Shown piece by piece: positions 9,429 to 17,675 of a DNA stretch of 64,000 nt (position 1 is the stretch's first letter; every line of letters starts with the position of its first letter). Source of the stretch: Porcincola sp945869225. GTDB taxonomy: Bacteria; Bacillota; Clostridia; Lachnospirales; Lachnospiraceae. The position numbers were made by a program, and so were the translations under genes. The stretch spans positions 105,811-169,810 of the forward strand of contig NZ_JBQKGW010000006.1 in the NCBI RefSeq assembly GCF_052118625.1. The letters are read 5' to 3'. The notes under the pieces were generated by a model. It saw only the letters and a list, made by a program, of their open reading frames with translations, was not told the origin of the DNA and made no database searches.

Positions 9429-9998
9429 ATGGCAGACAGAGAGAAAAAGAGAAATAAGATCAGCATCAAGAATGTGGTCGCCTGCGGTATTGGAACTGCT
9501 TTGTTCGTGGTTCTGACAGAGGTGCAGATTCCGATCGGAATTCCAAACACTTCCCTTCAGCCAAGAATGGCGGTTCTTGCATTCCTGTCCGCAATCTTCG
9601 GACCGGCAACAGGTGCGGTCATCGGCCTGCTGGGACATGCGCTGGGTGACGCGCTCTACTACGGATCGGTCTGGTGGAGCTGGGTGTTTCCGGAAGCCGT
9701 TGTCGGAATCGCAATTGGCGCATTTGCCAGAAAGTTCGCTGTAAGCGATGGCGGCTTCACGAAGGGGAAGATGGTTCTGTTCAATATCGTGCAGGTAATT
9801 GCCAATGCCGTTGCATGGATCATTGTCGCACCGGTGCTCGACATCGCTGTATACGCTGAACCGGCGACAAAAGTATTCCTGCAGGGCGCATTTGCATTCC
9901 TTGGAAACATCATCATCATCGGTGTTCTCGGAACGCTGCTTCTGGCAACCTACTCAAAGATCGCCGGAAAGTCTTCCAGCCTGAAGAAAGAAGATTGA
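9429..9998 (+). CDS. ECF transporter S component, UPF0397 family
   Basis: A 189-residue membrane protein of the UPF0397 family, the substrate-binding S component of an ECF importer. Six hydrophobic segments can be drawn. The family signature PNTSLQPRMAVLAFLSAIFG and the following GHALGDALYYGSVWWSW block are clear. Databases often label this family riboflavin transport, but the substrate is not settled and I make no claim. The ATG at 9429 follows GAGGAGG; a TTG at 9423 is too close to that site. It is divergent from the ATPase/EcfT operon, which it probably serves, and ends in a strong terminator. Confidence 0.88.
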   Translation: MADREKKRNKISIKNVVACGIGTALFVVLTEVQIPIGIPNTSLQPRMAVLAFLSAIFGPATGAVIGLLGHALGDALYYGSVWWSWVFPEAVVGIAIGAFARKFAVSDGGFTKGKMVLFNIVQVIANAVAWIIVAPVLDIAVYAEPATKVFLQGAFAFLGNIIIIGVLGTLLLATYSKIAGKSSSLKKED

Positions 9999-10036
9999 TC
10001 TCAGGCTGAAAACAGTTTGATTCTTCACAATATCAA

Positions 10037-10080
10037 AGAGCCGGAGCCATCTGTATTGACAGAAGGCCCCGGCTCTGTTT
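10037..10080 (+). terminator. Intrinsic terminator after the ECF S component
   Basis: AGAGCCGGaGCC pairs with GGCcCCGGCTCT, followed by GTTTTG. A strong hairpin 38 bases after the stop codon. Confidence 0.85.
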
Positions 10081-10126
10081 TGATATTCTCATGACAGCAA
10101 CCAAACAGTATGGACAGAATAAAGAC

Positions 10127-10699
10127 ATGAACCTTGACGAAATCACAAGCCAGATCATGGCCGATGCGCGAAACCGCTCTTACACAGAACGAGGCATTCC
10201 TCCAATCTTCCAGATTCATGAGAAGGCAAGGATTCTTCTCATCGGGCAGGCGCCGGGGAAAAAGGTGGAACAGAGCCTCATTCCATTTCACGACCAGTCA
10301 GGAAACACACTGATGCAATGGATGGGCATCGATCCGGAGACCTTCTACTCAGATCAGATTGCGATCATGCCCATGGATTTTTACTATCCGGGAAAAGGAA
10401 AGACAGGTGATCTGCCGCCCAGAGCTTTCATGGCGCAGGAGTATCACGAAAAGCTGCTCCGGCTGATGCCAGACATACAGGTCACCATTCTGATCGGAAG
10501 GTATTCCATCCGGTATTATCTGGGAAAATGTGCGAAGCGGAACCTGACGGAGACTGTTCGGAACTATGCAGAATATCTGCCGCACTTCTTTCCAATTGTG
10601 CATCCGAGTCCTCTGAACATTCGCTGGCAGAAAAACAATCCCTGGTTCTACGCGGAAGTAGTCCCGGAGCTTCAGAAAATCGTGGGCAGAATATTATGA
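10127..10699 (+). CDS. Uracil-DNA glycosylase family protein
   Basis: A 190-residue member of the uracil-DNA glycosylase superfamily, a type that resembles the short family 4/5 enzymes. Visible motifs are the active-site loop LLIGQAPGKK near the N-terminus and HPSPLN near residue 160, which would hold the extruded base. Family members start with a short helix matching MNLDEITSQIMADARN, so I placed the start at 10127. An ATG at 10091 in frame is also open; neither has a strong ribosome binding site. Its stop overlaps the ATG of the nitroreductase remnant downstream. Activity on uracil is inferred from the family only. Confidence 0.75.
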   Translation: MNLDEITSQIMADARNRSYTERGIPPIFQIHEKARILLIGQAPGKKVEQSLIPFHDQSGNTLMQWMGIDPETFYSDQIAIMPMDFYYPGKGKTGDLPPRAFMAQEYHEKLLRLMPDIQVTILIGRYSIRYYLGKCAKRNLTETVRNYAEYLPHFFPIVHPSPLNIRWQKNNPWFYAEVVPELQKIVGRIL

Positions 10700-10884
10700 A
10701 CGAAACACTTCAGCAACTCTATGAGAGGAAATCGACCCGTGCCTTTGATGACCGGGAGCTGACGCCGGAACAAATCCATACGATACTGGAAGCTTCCACC
10801 ATGGCACCAACCGCCGGCAACCAGCAATTATATACCATTCTGCATGTAACCGATATGCAAACGTCAACAAACAAATTCAGCTGA
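10696..10884 (+). pseudogene. Truncated nitroreductase family remnant
   Basis: The first 50 or so residues match the N-terminus of nitroreductase-family flavoproteins (LYERKSTRAFDDRELTPEQI, then MAPTAGNQQLYTILHVTD). The reading frame then changes to unrelated residues and stops at 62 codons, where the family normally has 170-200. The FMN- and dimer-forming remainder is absent, and the next recognisable gene is azlD on the other strand. It starts by an ATGA overlap with the glycosylase gene. I read this as the remains of a gene cut by a deletion. The bases to 10983 hold nothing recognisable. Confidence 0.8.
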
Positions 10885-10983
10885 CAGGCACATCATATTC
10901 AGGCCTTTCCTCTCTTGTGAAAGTATCATGGCAATTGTGAGCCAGACCGCTGAACAGACTGTCAGCATGCATGCAGCGGAGCA

Positions 10984-11298
10984 TCATACAAGAATCTGCA
11001 CGATCAGAACCGCGATGGATGCGGCGGCTGCCGATAAAAAGAGGTTTGAGGAAAACCAGGCGGTCAGTCCGGCAAAAACGAGTGCGGCAATTCCAGCGAG
11101 CGGGTTCGATGTGACCGAAAAAATCGCCGGCACCGTCATGACCGACAGCGTTGCGTACGGAATATAGTATAGAAATGAGCGCACAAACCGGTTTTGGATT
11201 GGTTTCCGGATCAGTGTCAGCGGCAGCACCCGGAGAGCGTAGCTCACTGCCGCCAGTACAAGGATACATTCCCAGATCCTGATTGAATCCGCTTTCAT
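10984..11298 (-). CDS. azlD: Branched-chain amino acid export subunit AzlD
   Basis: A 104-residue membrane protein of the AzlD family with four hydrophobic segments, the small partner of AzlC in branched-chain amino acid export. The stretch SYALRVLPLTLIRKP and the following FVRSFLYYIPYATLSVMTVP are characteristic. GGGAGG precedes the ATG. It lies 30 bases downstream of azlC on the same strand, the usual pairing. It probably shares the regulation of azlC by the divergent LysR protein (inference). Confidence 0.92.
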   Translation of the reverse strand: MKADSIRIWECILVLAAVSYALRVLPLTLIRKPIQNRFVRSFLYYIPYATLSVMTVPAIFSVTSNPLAGIAALVFAGLTAWFSSNLFLSAAAASIAVLIVQILV

Positions 11299-11328
11299 CG
11301 TCTGCCTCCCGTGTCTTATGCTGTCTGA

Positions 11329-12168
11329 TTATGCCGCGCCAGCAGTCTTTCTGGCTGCAAGCGTTTCCTGTAATGGCTTCTTCTGTTCTGACTTCTCCTG
11401 CTCCGTCTTCTTTCCGGCTGTTTTCTCCTGCACGATCTCCGCTCCTGTTGTCTCCTCTTCCCGAACCGGTTTTATGACGGCCGCGGCGGCGGAAATCACA
11501 AGGGTCAGCAGAATGACACGCATATTCCCGGATATCTGATTCAGGACAGGCGCTGCAGCAAAAAAGCTGCTCAACCCGAACCCGCTCAGAACCACCATCA
11601 GCGTCGCCCTGTCCTTTCGCCCGCGCGGCAGAATCACAGCCAGGAACATGCCGAAGATCGAGGCGCTCAGAGCAGAGACGACATCAGGCGGAAAAACATT
11701 TCCGGCAATGACGCCTCCCACAGTACCGGCCGCCCAGCAGCTGAGGGCAGTGACATCTGCGCCATAGAGATAAGAGGGCTGTACATATCCATTGCGGGAG
11801 ACGCCAAGCCCGAAGAGCTCATCCGTGACGCCCCACGCCAGGACAAGCCGCTGCAGGATGCCGACATCGGGACTCAGCTTCTGGCTGAGCGCGCAGCTCA
11901 TCAGCAGATAACGCGCATTTGTGATGAGAATCAGAACTGCCAGCGCCGCAAGCGATGTTCCTTCAGCAATCGCCGAGATCCCGGCATATTCTCCGGCGGA
12001 CGCATTGTTCAGAAAGCTGAGGAAGAACCCCTGAACCGATGTCATGCCAATCATGTGCGCGGCAATCCCAAGCGAAAATGAAACAGCGAAATATCCCAGC
12101 GCAATCGGGACGGCGTCGCGCACGCCTTCCGAAAACTCCCTGCGCCATCCTGCCTGTCCCGGCATCAT
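11329..12168 (-). CDS. azlC: Branched-chain amino acid exporter subunit AzlC
   Basis: The large subunit of the AzlCD exporter, about 279 residues. The family core is clear: FSEGVRDAVPIALGYFAVS near the N-terminus, NNASAGEYAG, and ITNARYLLMSCALSQKL. The start is one of two adjacent ATGs at 12168/12165, both within range of AGGGAGG; the ORF could extend to 12195. After the last membrane segment there is an unusual tail of about 45 residues rich in Glu, Lys and Gln (EKTAGKKTEQEKSEQKK), predicted cytoplasmic and not usual for the family. It is the first gene of azlCD and divergent from a LysR gene. Confidence 0.92.
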   Translation of the reverse strand: MMPGQAGWRREFSEGVRDAVPIALGYFAVSFSLGIAAHMIGMTSVQGFFLSFLNNASAGEYAGISAIAEGTSLAALAVLILITNARYLLMSCALSQKLSPDVGILQRLVLAWGVTDELFGLGVSRNGYVQPSYLYGADVTALSCWAAGTVGGVIAGNVFPPDVVSALSASIFGMFLAVILPRGRKDRATLMVVLSGFGLSSFFAAAPVLNQISGNMRVILLTLVISAAAAVIKPVREEETTGAEIVQEKTAGKKTEQEKSEQKKPLQETLAARKTAGAA

Positions 12169-12227
12169 TTCTTCCTCCCTCATGTACGCTCCCATCTTTT
12201 TCCATCATCCCTTACATCTGTAATTCG

Positions 12228-12252
12228 ATGGACAGCTGTCCATTCTGTCCAT
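12228..12252. promoter_or_regulatory. Palindromic operator candidate between azlC and the LysR gene
   Basis: A perfect 16-bp palindrome (ATGGACAGCTGTCCAT, 12228-12243) followed one base later by a third copy of the half-site CTGTCCAT (12245-12252). It lies 60 bases upstream of azlC in the divergent intergenic region, the expected place for LysR-type control. Binding is inferred. Confidence 0.55.
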
Positions 12253-12336
12253 CCAGCCTCCATTGAGACGCCGTCCCGATGCTTCTTCGATCCGGTTCCC
12301 CGCTTTTTCTTCTTCAATGAAATTGTAGTACAGGAA

Positions 12337-12365
12337 TTGTGATTTGAAAAATTGATGATTATAAT
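12337..12365 (+). promoter_or_regulatory. Candidate promoter of the LysR regulator gene
   Basis: TTGTGA, a 17-base spacer and a perfect TATAAT, 49 bases upstream of the LysR ATG. This is one of the better sigma-A matches in the window. Confidence 0.65.
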
Positions 12366-12414
12366 AGAAGTATCATTAATTTCGATTCTGTATTACCAGA
12401 ACAGAGGTACAAGT

Positions 12415-13305
12415 ATGCTGTCGAAATATGGCATTCTCTGCGAGGTCATCGCGGAGGGCAGCTTCACAAAAGCTGCAGAGCGCTTCGGCTATGCGCAGAG
12501 TTCCATCAGTGCTTCCGTTAAATCGCTGGAGGAAGAACTCTCCACCAGCCTGATTGACCGGCGGCGTCACAACATTACATGGACCGAAGACGGGAAGGCA
12601 TACGCACCGTATATCACAGCCATCTACGCGGCCGAGCAGGCGCTCGCCCGCAAAAACAAAGAGATGCAGGGGCTGAGCGGACAGGTGATCCGGATCGGAA
12701 CCTTCACCAGCGTGAGCCGCGACATTCTTCCGCCGCTCATGCAGACCTTCCGGAATGCCTATCCCGGCGTATCCTTCGAGCTCCACCAGGGAGACTATGA
12801 CGAGATTCATGACTGGCTGGAATCCGGACAGATCGACCTCGGCTTCATGGCAGAAGTCATGGTTGGAAATCTGCCGCATGATTATCTCTATGAAGACCGG
12901 ATGCTGGCAGTGCTCCCGCCTCAGCATCCACTCGCTGCAAGGGAAGTGGTATCGCTCCGCGATCTGGAGCGGGAACCTTTCATCCTGCTTGACGAAGGCC
13001 GCTACAGCACCGTTCTGACAGCCTTCCATGACAAAAACCTGAACCCGCAGATCGCCTACCGGGTCTATGACGATTATTCCATCCTGTCCATGGTACGCAG
13101 CCAGCTGGGCGTCGCCCTGCTCTTCCACAACGTGATCCGCGGGTTTGACAAGGCTGTCGCCGTCCGGCCGCTGAAGGAACCGGTTCTCAGGCGCACCTGC
13201 CTCGCCTACCGCGATGAGTCCACGCTGCCCTATGCGGCAGCCAGATTCCGGAAATTCATCCGGACAACCCCCGCCATCTCCAGGCAGGAAATCCCACGCG
13301 GCTGA
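12415..13305 (+). CDS. LysR family transcriptional regulator
   Basis: A 296-residue LysR regulator. The N-terminal winged helix is clear (EGSFTKAAERFGYAQSSISASVKSLE, in two parts), followed by the linker helix and the periplasmic-binding-like effector domain from about residue 90 (IRIGTFTSVSRDILPPLM). The start at 12415 follows AGAGG; an upstream in-frame ATG at 12352 would overlap the proposed promoter. It is divergent from azlCD with a palindrome between them, so it most likely controls branched-chain amino acid export. The effector is unknown. It is followed closely by the GTPase-NYN gene on the same strand. Confidence 0.88.
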   Translation: MLSKYGILCEVIAEGSFTKAAERFGYAQSSISASVKSLEEELSTSLIDRRRHNITWTEDGKAYAPYITAIYAAEQALARKNKEMQGLSGQVIRIGTFTSVSRDILPPLMQTFRNAYPGVSFELHQGDYDEIHDWLESGQIDLGFMAEVMVGNLPHDYLYEDRMLAVLPPQHPLAAREVVSLRDLEREPFILLDEGRYSTVLTAFHDKNLNPQIAYRVYDDYSILSMVRSQLGVALLFHNVIRGFDKAVAVRPLKEPVLRRTCLAYRDESTLPYAAARFRKFIRTTPAISRQEIPRG

Positions 13306-13370
13306 CTGCAGGCTGCATCTGACTTCCTGTACCTGTACTCTATTATTGGCTATTCTGATGAGGTTTCTGT

Positions 13371-16319
13371 ATGAGTCAAGAGATCATTTCCAACCGCCGT
13401 CATATCGTCCTCGGTATTCTTGCGCATGTTGATGCCGGGAAGACGACGCTTTCAGAGAGTCTGCTCTACCTGTCCGGCGCCATCCGCAGGCAGGGCCGTG
13501 TCGACCATGGCGATGCCTATCTCGACACTGACAGCATGGAAAAACAGCGCGGCATCACAATCTTCTCGAAACAGGCGCAGCTCTCCCTCCCGGACTTCGG
13601 CGGTCTGGACATCACACTGCTCGATACGCCGGGGCATGCGGATTTTTCCCCGGAAATGGAGCGCACGCTTTCTGTCCTGGACTACGCGGTTCTGGTCATC
13701 AGTGCCCCGGACGGTGTGACCGGACAGGTACAGACCCTCTGGAGACTTCTTGCGCATTACCATATTCCGGTTTTTCTCTTCGTCAACAAGATGGATCAGC
13801 CGGGAATGGAACCGGACCCTGTCCTTAAGGAGCTGTCCGGCTCTCTGGATGAAGCCTGCATTCCACTTCCGGATACAGATCCTGAGCGCTTCGACGCTGA
13901 GACAGCTGAGACGCTGGCTGTCTGTGACGACAGGCTGCTGGAGCAGTACCTGGAGCAGGGGCAGGCACCATCCACAAGCGAGATTGCTGCACTCATCGCC
14001 GCCCGGAAGCTGTTTCCTGTCTATTTCGGCTCCGCGCTGAAAAACACCGGTGTGGACGCCCTCCTGAGAGGTCTTTCCCGCTATACCGAAGAACCGGCGC
14101 TGCCAGATACCTTTTCGGCAAAGGTTTTCAAGATATCCAGAGACGCGTCCGGAACCAGGCTGGCCTGGATCCGGGTGCTCGGCGGCACGCTGCGCGCGAA
14201 GATGGAAGTCACCGTTTCCGGGATACAGCGTTCTCTGGACGCACAGTCCGGCAATGGTGCTTCAGCCCCCTACTCGCTAAAGGTTGACCAGCTTCGTCAG
14301 TATTCCGGGGACAGTTACAGTGTCCTGCGTGAGGCTCCGGCCGGACAGATTGTCTGCGCCACCGGACTTGATACCGTCTCAGCCGGACAGATTTTGAGAG
14401 ATGATACAGCAGCCGGGCTTCCGGACAGCTCTCTTGAAGCCGGCGCATCTTCCGGACGGACGGACAGCCTTCCGGAAGATGCAAAGACCGCCGTGATGCT
14501 GTCTGAATCCCTGCAGCACCGCTCGGTATCGGAGCATCTGATCCTGCCAGTCTTTCGGAGCGCGATCCTCCTCACTGATGACACGGACCCTGTGACAGCC
14601 CTGCGCAGCCTGAAGCTTCTCCAGGAAGAGGAGCCGATGCTTGGAATCGAATATGATCCGCGCACAAAACAGATTTCCGCCGAGATCATGGGGGAGGTCG
14701 AGACTGAGATCATCCGGAATCTTTCTGAAAAACGCTTCGGCATGTCCATCTCCTTCGGGCCTCCTTCCGTCGTCTACCGCGAAACAATTGCTGCCCCAGT
14801 CGAAGGCGTCGGCCACTATGAGCCCCTCAGGCACTATGCGGAAGTGCATTTGCTGCTGGAGCCGGCGGAACGTGGAAGCGGCATCTCCTTCGACACGAAC
14901 CTAAGCACTGACGCCCTCCCGCTGAACTGGCAGCGGCTTGTTCTGTCCTCCCTCATGAGCATCCATTTCCGGGGTGTCCTGACCGGATCGGAGATCACCG
15001 ACCTGCGCATCACGCTGATTGGAGGCAGGGCGTCCGAGAAACACACAGAGGGCGGCGATTTCCGCCAGGCTTCTATCCGCGCACTCCGGCAGGGTCTGAT
15101 GTCGGCAGAGAGTATCCTCCTCGAGCCATGGTACCGCTTCGAAGCGGAAATTCCGCAGGATGCCATCGGACGGCTGATGAGCGATATCCAGCGGATGGAT
15201 GGCCGTCTGGATCCGGTCAGCGGGGATGGTGTGCGGGCACAGGTAACCGGCTTTGTCCCGGCTTCCGAAACGGGTGATTATGCTGCCGAAGTACGTGCCT
15301 ACACACACGGTACCGGACAGATTTCTTTCTCCCTGTCAGGATACGAGCCCTGCAGAAATCCGGAAGATGTCATTCTCAAGACTGCATATGACCCGGCATC
15401 TGATCTGGAGCAGCCGGCCGATTCGGTCTTCTGCTCGCACGGCGCGGGCGTAACCATTCCGTGGAACGAAGTGCGGCGCTATATGCATGTCGATACCGGA
15501 TGGCATCCTGACACGCAGGAGGTTTCAGGCGGCAGCCTTCAGATGGACGGCAGACAGGAAGGCGGCCGGCAGGCCTTCTCCTCCCAGTGGCGCAGAGCAC
15601 AGACAGCGGAAAAGAAGTCCTGGCTGCAGCAGCAGCATGACATCAGTGCCGGGGAGGAGGAACTTCGCCGGATCTTTGAACAGACATACAAAGGCTCCTC
15701 CTGGAACACACCGCTCCGCGACCCCGCCAACGACTTTCCGGGTGATTCAGCGGGCCTCTGGAGCCGTGACGGCTCTCTTGAGCGCAGCACCGGGCTGCCT
15801 GCCGGCAGCAGCAAAGATCAGCCCGATGGACCGGACCGTCCGCACGCTTCACAGCGTCAGGGCACAGACTTCAGGTCTGCCGGTTCTGCCCGCGAGGATT
15901 ATCTCCTGGTGGATGGCTACAATATCATCTTCAACTGGCAGGAGCTTCGCGGGCTGGCAGCAGAGAATCTCGATTCCGCAGCTGGAAAGCTGACCGAAAT
16001 CCTGTCAGATTTTCAGGGCACACAGAGCGGCCGGCTGATCATTGTGTTCGACGCCTACAAGGTTCACGGCGGAAAACGGCACATCATCCATCAGGGCAAT
16101 GTCGACATCATCTACACAAAGGAGGCGGAAACCGCAGACTCCTACATCATGGAGCTGACACATTCTCTTGCAAAGAAGGGAAACGTGACGGTTGCTACTG
16201 GAGACGGAATCGTCCAGATGATCATTTTCAGTGCAGGTGCACGTCGGATGTCCGCCGGTGAGCTGAAGGATCGCGTGAACGAGGCAAAAAAGAAGATCCG
16301 CGACAGGTACCATGTCTGA
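13371..16319 (+). CDS. TetM/EF-G-like ribosomal GTPase fused to a YacP/Rae1-type NYN ribonuclease domain
   Basis: A 982-residue two-part protein. Residues 1 to about 700 follow the ribosomal-protection (TetM/TetO) plan: G1 AHVDAGKTT at 18-26, G2 region RGIT at 60-63, G3 DTPGH at 85-89, G4 NKMD near 139, then EF-G-like domains II to V. A polar linker of about 130 residues rich in Gly, Ser, Asp and Gln follows. From residue 843 the protein is an NYN domain of the YacP/Rae1 type: VDGYN with D848, VFDAY with D894, EAETAD with E920/D923, and ATGDG with D945, so the acidic metal-binding residues are all present. In Bacillus, Rae1 cuts mRNA in the ribosomal A site, where TetM-type GTPases also bind. 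GAGG precedes the ATG. A translation quality-control role is my inference; tetracycline resistance is not shown. Confidence 0.9.
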   Translation: MSQEIISNRRHIVLGILAHVDAGKTTLSESLLYLSGAIRRQGRVDHGDAYLDTDSMEKQRGITIFSKQAQLSLPDFGGLDITLLDTPGHADFSPEMERTLSVLDYAVLVISAPDGVTGQVQTLWRLLAHYHIPVFLFVNKMDQPGMEPDPVLKELSGSLDEACIPLPDTDPERFDAETAETLAVCDDRLLEQYLEQGQAPSTSEIAALIAARKLFPVYFGSALKNTGVDALLRGLSRYTEEPALPDTFSAKVFKISRDASGTRLAWIRVLGGTLRAKMEVTVSGIQRSLDAQSGNGASAPYSLKVDQLRQYSGDSYSVLREAPAGQIVCATGLDTVSAGQILRDDTAAGLPDSSLEAGASSGRTDSLPEDAKTAVMLSESLQHRSVSEHLILPVFRSAILLTDDTDPVTALRSLKLLQEEEPMLGIEYDPRTKQISAEIMGEVETEIIRNLSEKRFGMSISFGPPSVVYRETIAAPVEGVGHYEPLRHYAEVHLLLEPAERGSGISFDTNLSTDALPLNWQRLVLSSLMSIHFRGVLTGSEITDLRITLIGGRASEKHTEGGDFRQASIRALRQGLMSAESILLEPWYRFEAEIPQDAIGRLMSDIQRMDGRLDPVSGDGVRAQVTGFVPASETGDYAAEVRAYTHGTGQISFSLSGYEPCRNPEDVILKTAYDPASDLEQPADSVFCSHGAGVTIPWNEVRRYMHVDTGWHPDTQEVSGGSLQMDGRQEGGRQAFSSQWRRAQTAEKKSWLQQQHDISAGEEELRRIFEQTYKGSSWNTPLRDPANDFPGDSAGLWSRDGSLERSTGLPAGSSKDQPDGPDRPHASQRQGTDFRSAGSAREDYLLVDGYNIIFNWQELRGLAAENLDSAAGKLTEILSDFQGTQSGRLIIVFDAYKVHGGKRHIIHQGNVDIIYTKEAETADSYIMELTHSLAKKGNVTVATGDGIVQMIIFSAGARRMSAGELKDRVNEAKKKIRDRYHV

Positions 16320-16513
16320 ACAGACTGCAGTCTGTTGGTTTGCAAACTCTGCCCTGTCTCTGCTGAGAGGTCCCGCTCTTTGAAGCAGTGCCTCTGTGTG
16401 TTCTTTCTGTGAACTTGTTTGATCATCCAGTCAAAATGAGATATACTGCAGATATGTTAGCATCGTACGGCATAGACCATCTCTTTTTGATGGTCGGAAA
16501 GAAGGTATCTGAT

Positions 16514-17491
16514 ATGTGCACTGCAGCAACGTACAATACAAGATGTCACTATTTTGGACGGAACCTGGATCTGGAATACTCCTACCACGAGCAGGTCGCG
16601 GTGACCCCCCGCAACTATCCCTTCCAGTTCAGGAATGTGGAATCCATCATGAAGCATCCGGCGATCATCGGCATGGCTTTTGTCGTGAACGGCTTTCCGC
16701 TCTACTACGATGCCATGAATGAAAAAGGACTCGGAATGGCCGGGCTGAACTTCCCGGACAACTGCGACTTCAAAGAACTGCAGGAAGGAAAGGACAACAT
16801 CGCTTCATTTGAACTGATCCCCTATGTTCTCTCTCTCTGCAGCACAACCGCGGAAGCGAAGGCTCTTCTTTCGCACATCAACATCACAAATGAACCCTTC
16901 AGCGACAAGCTCCCGACCAATCCGCTGCACTGGATGGTCGCCGACGGTAAGGATGTCATCGTCGTCGAGCAGACAGCATCCGGCCTTCATGTCTATGATG
17001 ATCCGGTCGGTGTCATGACGAACAACCCGACCTTTGACATGCAGATGAACCGTCTGGCAGACTACCGGAACCTGTCTGTGGAATCGGCCGGGCCGTGCAC
17101 CTTTGCAAAAGGGCTTGACCTTCATCCGTACAGCCGCGGCATGGGCGGCATGGGGCTTCCGGGGGATCTCTCCTCCGCTTCAAGATTCGTGAAAGTCGCC
17201 TTCACGCGGATGAACTCTTTGTCGGATGACTCTGAGTCTGCCAGCATCAGCCAGTTCTTCCACATCCTCGGCAGCGTCGAGCAGCAGCGCGGACTCTGCA
17301 AGCTCGGCGAGGACAAGTATGAGATCACAATCTATTCAAGCTGCTGCAACCTGGATCTCGGCATCTACTACTACACAACCTATGAGAACAGCCAGATCAG
17401 TGCCGTTGACATGCACCACGAGAATCTCGACGGCGACACGGTCGTCACCTATGATCTGATCAAGGGCCAGCAGATCCATTACCAGAACTGA
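16514..17491 (+). CDS. bsh: Bile salt hydrolase (choloylglycine hydrolase family)
   Basis: A 325-residue Ntn hydrolase that removes glycine or taurine from conjugated bile acids, cytoplasmic. The start at 16514 places the nucleophile Cys at position 2 (MCTAAT), exposed after Met removal; upstream in-frame ATGs would bury it. Expected partners are present: R16 and D19 in FGRNLDLEY, the Asn of GLNFP, the Asn in TNNPTFD, and the Arg in SSASRFVKVAF. The C-terminal YYYTTYENSQISAVDM is close to known clostridial bile salt hydrolases as I recall them. Penicillin V acylase is the alternative within the family, less likely given these motifs. It is monocistronic with its own terminator. Confidence 0.88.
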   Translation: MCTAATYNTRCHYFGRNLDLEYSYHEQVAVTPRNYPFQFRNVESIMKHPAIIGMAFVVNGFPLYYDAMNEKGLGMAGLNFPDNCDFKELQEGKDNIASFELIPYVLSLCSTTAEAKALLSHINITNEPFSDKLPTNPLHWMVADGKDVIVVEQTASGLHVYDDPVGVMTNNPTFDMQMNRLADYRNLSVESAGPCTFAKGLDLHPYSRGMGGMGLPGDLSSASRFVKVAFTRMNSLSDDSESASISQFFHILGSVEQQRGLCKLGEDKYEITIYSSCCNLDLGIYYYTTYENSQISAVDMHHENLDGDTVVTYDLIKGQQIHYQN

Positions 17492-17515
17492 GAATCTTCG
17501 CTTGTACCTACACAA

Positions 17516-17557
17516 AAAGCGGGAGCTAACCGTTCAGCTCCCGCTTTTTTTCTCCTG
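17516..17557 (+). terminator. Intrinsic terminator of the bile salt hydrolase gene
   Basis: AGCGGGAGCT pairs with AGCTCCCGCT around an 8-base loop and is followed by eight T residues. It also ends in A-rich sequence on the other side, so it may serve the convergent kinase gene as well. The bases to 17675 show nothing else. Confidence 0.9.
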
Positions 17558-17675
17558 ATCTGCCACCTTATGACACACCATCCACACCAGCTCAAAGATC
17601 TGCTGAATGAACCTTTTCCAGCGAATCATCTGCGAGCAGTCAGATCACACGACCGCCGCTTCCCGCACGGCTTTG

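Noticed and set aside
13371..15300. Tetracycline resistance gene
   Set aside because: The GTPase part is TetM-like, but the NYN fusion and chromosomal context do not show a drug-resistance role, so I give no tet name.
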